From: JALYUM01 sp036688685
GTDB lineage: Bacteria > Pseudomonadota > Gammaproteobacteria > Burkholderiales > Burkholderiaceae_D
Assembly: GCF_036688685.1 (NCBI RefSeq)
Contig: NZ_JAQQPS010000001.1
Span: forward strand, 304,741 to 368,740
Direction of reading: 5' to 3'
Length of the DNA: 64,000 bases
Part shown: piece by piece, positions 60,989 to 64,000 of the stretch
How the letters are laid out: each line of letters starts with the position of its first letter
How positions within the stretch are numbered: position 1 is the stretch's first letter
Made by a program: the position numbers and the translations under genes
Notes under the pieces: model-generated
What the model was told of the DNA's origin: nothing
Database searches by the model: none
What the model saw: only the letters and a program-made list of their open reading frames with translations

Positions 60989-62473
60989 ATGAACTATTCA
61001 GATTTACGTGATTTCATGTCAAAGTTGCAAGAAATGGGCGAATTGAAGCGCATTTCGGTGCCCGTTTCACCCCATTTGGAGATGACGGAGATCTGCGACC
61101 GCACTTTACGGGCCGCCGGACCGGCACTTTTGTTTGAACATCCGACCGGTCACACGATCCCGGTGTTGGGCAATCTGTTCGGCACGCCGCGCCGCGTGGC
61201 GCTCGGCATGGGCGCCAACGACGTCAGCGAACTGCGCAAGATCGGCCACGTACTGGCGCGCCTGAAAGAGCCGGAGCCGCCGAAAGGTTTCAAGGACATG
61301 ATGGACATGGGCTCGCTCGTCAAGGCCGTGTGGGACATGTCGCCGAAGGAAATCAAGGGTGCGCCGTGCCAGGAGATCGTCTGGGAGGGCGCCGACGTCG
61401 ACCTGGCCAGGCTGCCGATCCAGCATTGCTGGCCGGGCGACGTTGCGCCGCTCATTACCTGGGGCCTGGTCATTACCAAGGGGCCGAACAAGAAGCGCCA
61501 GAACCTGGGCGTGTACCGCCAGCAGGTGCTGGGGCCAAATAAAGTCATCATGCGCTGGCTGGCACACCGCGGCGGCGCGCTCGACTTCCGCGAACACGCG
61601 ATTGCTACCAAGGGCAAACCGTATCCGATCGCCGTGGCCCTGGGTACCGACCCGGCCACCATCCTGGGCGCAGTGACGCCGGTGCCGGACAGCCTGTCCG
61701 AATACCAGTTCGCCGGCTTGCTGCGCGGTCAGCGTACCGTATTAACCAAAGCCATCGGCAGTGAATTGCGGGTGCCGGCGTCCAGCGAGATCGTGCTGGA
61801 AGGCCATATCTATGCGGACCCGAATCACCCGAGCGGCTACGAGCACGCGCTCGAGGGTCCGTATGGCGACCACACCGGTTACTACAATGAACAGGACAGT
61901 TTTCCGGTGTTCACCATCGACCGCATCACCATGCGGCGCAACCCGATTTACCACTCGACTTATACGGGCAAACCGCCGGACGAGCCGGCCGTGCTGGGCG
62001 TGGCGCTCAATGAAGTCTTCATTCCGCTGCTGCAAAAGCAGTTCAGCGAAATCACCGATTTCTATTTGCCGCCGGAAGGGTGTAGTTACCGCATGGCCGT
62101 GGTGCAGATGAAGAAGCAGTACGCCGGCCACGCCAAGCGCGTCATGTTCGGGGTGTGGAGTTTCCTGCGCCAGTTCATGTATACGAAGTTCATCGTGGTG
62201 GTCGACGAAGACGTCAATATCCGCGACTGGAAAGAGGTGATCTGGGCCCTGACGACGCGCGTCGATCCGCTGCGCGACACGGTCATGGTGGAGAACACGC
62301 CGATCGACTATCTCGACTTTGCATCGCCGGTCAGTGGGCTCGGTAGCAAAATGGGGATCGACGCCACCAACAAGTGGCCTGGTGAAACCAATCGGGAGTG
62401 GGGCACGACGATCGCGATGTCACCGGAAGTGAAACAGAAGGTCGATGCGATGTGGCAGGAACTCGGCATCTAA
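60989..62473 (+). CDS. ubiD: UbiD family decarboxylase (3-octaprenyl-4-hydroxybenzoate carboxy-lyase)
   Basis: 494 residues. UbiD uses prenylated FMN (made by UbiX) to decarboxylate octaprenyl-hydroxybenzoate in ubiquinone synthesis. The sequence has the family start MNYSDLRDFMSKLQEMGEL, NLGVYRQQVLGPNKVIMRWL, the pre-loop and active-site Glu region LEGHIYADPNHPSGYEHALEGP with YGDHTGYYNE, and PINYLDF-like PIDYLDFASP. The ATG lies directly after an A-rich leader. A 10-bp dyad follows the gene. Confidence 0.95.
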   Translation: MNYSDLRDFMSKLQEMGELKRISVPVSPHLEMTEICDRTLRAAGPALLFEHPTGHTIPVLGNLFGTPRRVALGMGANDVSELRKIGHVLARLKEPEPPKGFKDMMDMGSLVKAVWDMSPKEIKGAPCQEIVWEGADVDLARLPIQHCWPGDVAPLITWGLVITKGPNKKRQNLGVYRQQVLGPNKVIMRWLAHRGGALDFREHAIATKGKPYPIAVALGTDPATILGAVTPVPDSLSEYQFAGLLRGQRTVLTKAIGSELRVPASSEIVLEGHIYADPNHPSGYEHALEGPYGDHTGYYNEQDSFPVFTIDRITMRRNPIYHSTYTGKPPDEPAVLGVALNEVFIPLLQKQFSEITDFYLPPEGCSYRMAVVQMKKQYAGHAKRVMFGVWSFLRQFMYTKFIVVVDEDVNIRDWKEVIWALTTRVDPLRDTVMVENTPIDYLDFASPVSGLGSKMGIDATNKWPGETNREWGTTIAMSPEVKQKVDAMWQELGI

Positions 62474-62482
62474 GGCCTGGCG

Positions 62483-62510
62483 GGTGTGGGAATGGCAAAC
62501 TTCCCACACC
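62483..62510. repeat. Inverted repeat after ubiD
   Basis: GGTGTGGGAA-tggcaaac-TTCCCACACC, a perfect 10-bp stem, 9 bases after the ubiD stop. No U-tract is present, so it may be a rho-dependent or structural end. It overlaps the region upstream of the SRP RNA promoter. Confidence 0.65.
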
Positions 62511-62524
62511 GCCCCGTGGTCGGT

Positions 62525-62530
62525 TATAAT
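62525..62530 (+). promoter_or_regulatory. -10 element of the SRP RNA gene
   Basis: A perfect TATAAT, seven bases before the first paired base of the SRP RNA. A weak -35 candidate (TTCCCA, 62501-62506, spacing 18) overlaps the hairpin after ubiD. Confidence 0.5.
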
Positions 62531-62537
62531 GCGATCT

Positions 62538-62633
62538 GGCGGGCCCCTGCGCATTGTGGCATGGCTAACCTGGTCAGGTCGGGAACGAAGCAGCCACGGC
62601 CGTTCACCGCAAGTGCCGCAGATCAGGCTCGCC
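62538..62633 (+). ncRNA. ffs: Signal recognition particle RNA (4.5S-type)
   Basis: The highly conserved apical region is present: CCTGGTCAGGTCGGGAACGA (here at about 62569-62588) followed by AGCAGCCACGG. Base pairing of the ends (GGCGGGCC with GGCTCGCC) closes the hairpin. Ends are approximate. It guides membrane proteins to SecYEG with Ffh. It sits upstream of dnaX, a usual neighbour in this group. Confidence 0.93.
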
Positions 62634-62796
62634 TCTTTGATCTACCGTTCAGTTCTCTCGTTTTACATCCCCCCATTGTGATGACATCCGCCCGCCCGGC
62701 GGCTCGTGGTGCGCGCGCGCTTTGTGCACGCGTGCTTCTCACCCGGCGCGACCGCTGATTGTCCTCAGCTGTGCCCATCTGCGGTAAAATCGCAGC

Positions 62797-64000
62797 ATGT
62801 CCTATCAAGTCCTCGCCCGCAAATATCGTCCCAAGAACTTCGACACCCTGGTTGGTCAGGAGCACGTCGTGCGCGCGCTCACGCATGCGCTGACCACCGG
62901 CCGCCTGCACCACGCCTACCTGTTCACGGGCACGCGCGGGGTGGGCAAGACCACGCTGTCGCGCATCCTGGCCAAGTCGCTCAATTGCATCGGCCCGGAC
63001 GGCAACGGCGGCATCACCGCCACCCCGTGCGGCGTCTGCGAAGCTTGCACTGCCATCGATGCCGGTCGCTTCGTCGACTACATCGAGATGGATGCGGCAT
63101 CGAACCGCGGCGTCGACGAAATGGCGCAGTTGCTGGAGCAGGCGGTGTACGCGCCGAGCAATGCACGCTTCAAGGTCTACATGATCGATGAGGTGCACAT
63201 GCTCACCAACCACGCGTTCAACTCGATGCTGAAAACGCTGGAAGAGCCGCCGGAACACGTCAAATTCATTCTGGCCACCACCGACCCGCAAAAAATTCCG
63301 GTCACGGTGCTGTCGCGCTGCCTGCAGTTCAACCTGAAGCAGATGCCGCCCGGTCACATCATCGGCCACCTCGAAAACATCCTTGGGCAGGAAGAGGTCG
63401 CATTCGAGGTGCCGGCGCTGCGCCTGCTGGCCCAGGGTGCGCACGGTTCGATGCGCGACGCACTGTCGCTGACCGACCAGGCCATCGCTTACGCCGCCGG
63501 CGCGGTCACCCTTGACGCGGTGCAGGGCATGCTGGGCGCGCTCGACCAGACCTATCTGGTGCGCCTGCTCGACGCGCTGGCGCAACAGGATGGCGCCGAC
63601 CTGATGGCGGTGGCCGACGAAATGGCCAGCCGCAGCCTGTCGTACAACGGCGCGCTGCAGGACCTCGGTACCTTGCTGCACCGGGTTGCGCTGGCGCAGA
63701 CGGTGCCGGCCGCCGTGCCGCAGGACTTGCCCGAACTGGCCGACATCCTGCGCCTGGCGCAGGCCTTCGACGCCCAGGAAGTGCAGCTGTATTACCAGAT
63801 TGCCGTGCATGGCCGCAATGAAATGGGCCTGGCGCCGGACGAGTACGCAGGTTTTACGATGACCTTGCTGCGCATGCTGGCGTTCCGTCCGGGGCAGGGC
63901 GGGGCGGAACCGGCGCAGGTCGCCGCGCCGCTTGCGGTTCGGCCGGCGCCAGTCGCGGCGACGCGTCCCGCTGCGGCGTCCGCGTCCGCAGCTGCCACAC
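62797..64000 (+). CDS. dnaX: DNA polymerase III tau/gamma subunit, N-terminal part (cut by right edge)
   Basis: At least 401 residues with no stop before the edge. The clamp-loader AAA+ domain starts MSYQVLARKYRPKNFDTLVGQ; Walker A is GTRGVGKTT, Walker B is VYMIDEVHML, and the zinc module has NCIG...CGVCEAC. Sensor 1 is FILATTDPQKIPVTVLSRC, and GSMRDALSLTDQAI (sensor 2) follows. Domain III spans to about 370 (LHRVALAQTVP; ADILRLAQAF; MTLLRMLAF), and the alanine/proline-rich linker begins at the edge. The programmed-frameshift site and tau-specific domains lie outside. Confidence 0.96.
   Translation, partial: MSYQVLARKYRPKNFDTLVGQEHVVRALTHALTTGRLHHAYLFTGTRGVGKTTLSRILAKSLNCIGPDGNGGITATPCGVCEACTAIDAGRFVDYIEMDAASNRGVDEMAQLLEQAVYAPSNARFKVYMIDEVHMLTNHAFNSMLKTLEEPPEHVKFILATTDPQKIPVTVLSRCLQFNLKQMPPGHIIGHLENILGQEEVAFEVPALRLLAQGAHGSMRDALSLTDQAIAYAAGAVTLDAVQGMLGALDQTYLVRLLDALAQQDGADLMAVADEMASRSLSYNGALQDLGTLLHRVALAQTVPAAVPQDLPELADILRLAQAFDAQEVQLYYQIAVHGRNEMGLAPDEYAGFTMTLLRMLAFRPGQGGAEPAQVAAPLAVRPAPVAATRPAAASASAAAT

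Noticed and set aside
1..64000. CRISPR array, prophage or insertion sequence
   Set aside because: No spaced direct repeats, integrase, transposase or phage structural gene was found in either strand.

Overview
The window is a high-GC, densely packed bacterial chromosome segment with about 60 protein genes. The sequence itself suggests a betaproteobacterium of the Oxalobacteraceae (Massilia / Duganella / Janthinobacterium group). The pointers are a neisserial/Burkholderia-type porin, a ybgC-tolQRAB-pal-cpoB operon followed by tRNA-Lys, a small type SRP RNA just before dnaX, a minor-pilin cluster next to ribD, and PEP-CTERM proteins. This family assignment is inference from protein style and gene order; no rRNA is present. 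I see no prophage, insertion sequence, integron or CRISPR array. The window reads as core chromosome with a few accessory genes.

Layout. 1-3.4 kb: cysI (cut by the left edge) diverges from cysB, with a candidate CysB operator between them, then a methyltransferase. 3.4-8.1 kb: a porin, an orphan PAS histidine kinase and a LytS/LytR-type two-component pair whose kinase has a low-complexity sensor region. 8.2-15.4 kb: an NPD-type flavoprotein, yajQ, murB, an SDR, argG, argF and rsgA. 15.4-25.7 kb: a tightly overlapping M48 protease / phhB / rsgA run, orn, an exported MBL hydrolase, a YecA-like SEC-C protein, srkA, a 758-residue proline-free coiled-coil protein of unknown function, a terD / DUF475 pair and a DUF212 protein. 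25.9-30.3 kb: an RND efflux pump without its outer-membrane channel. 30.3-37.1 kb: two small lipoproteins, nnrD, a histidine phosphatase, the cystine transporter tcyP and two translationally coupled HAF-repeat PEP-CTERM proteins.

37.2-42.8 kb: tRNA-Lys and the complete Tol-Pal operon. 42.9-45.8 kb: ydfG, glyA, nrdR. 45.8-48.9 kb: five overlapping minor pilin genes (pilV, W, X, E, fimT) without pilY1. 48.9-59.5 kb: riboflavin synthesis in two blocks (ribD-ribE and ribBX-ribH-nusB) separated by a patatin, an S9 peptidase and an M16 peptidase. 59.6-64 kb: a lytic transglycosylase, ubiD, SRP RNA and dnaX (cut by the right edge).

Themes: sulfur assimilation (cysI, cysB, tcyP), arginine synthesis (argG, argF), envelope integrity (Tol-Pal, porin, MurB, SLT), and flavin supply (four of the rib genes). 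The most unusual items are the long coiled-coil protein, the repeat-rich LytS sensor, the degenerate GTP-cyclohydrolase half of RibBX and the HAF/PEP-CTERM pair.
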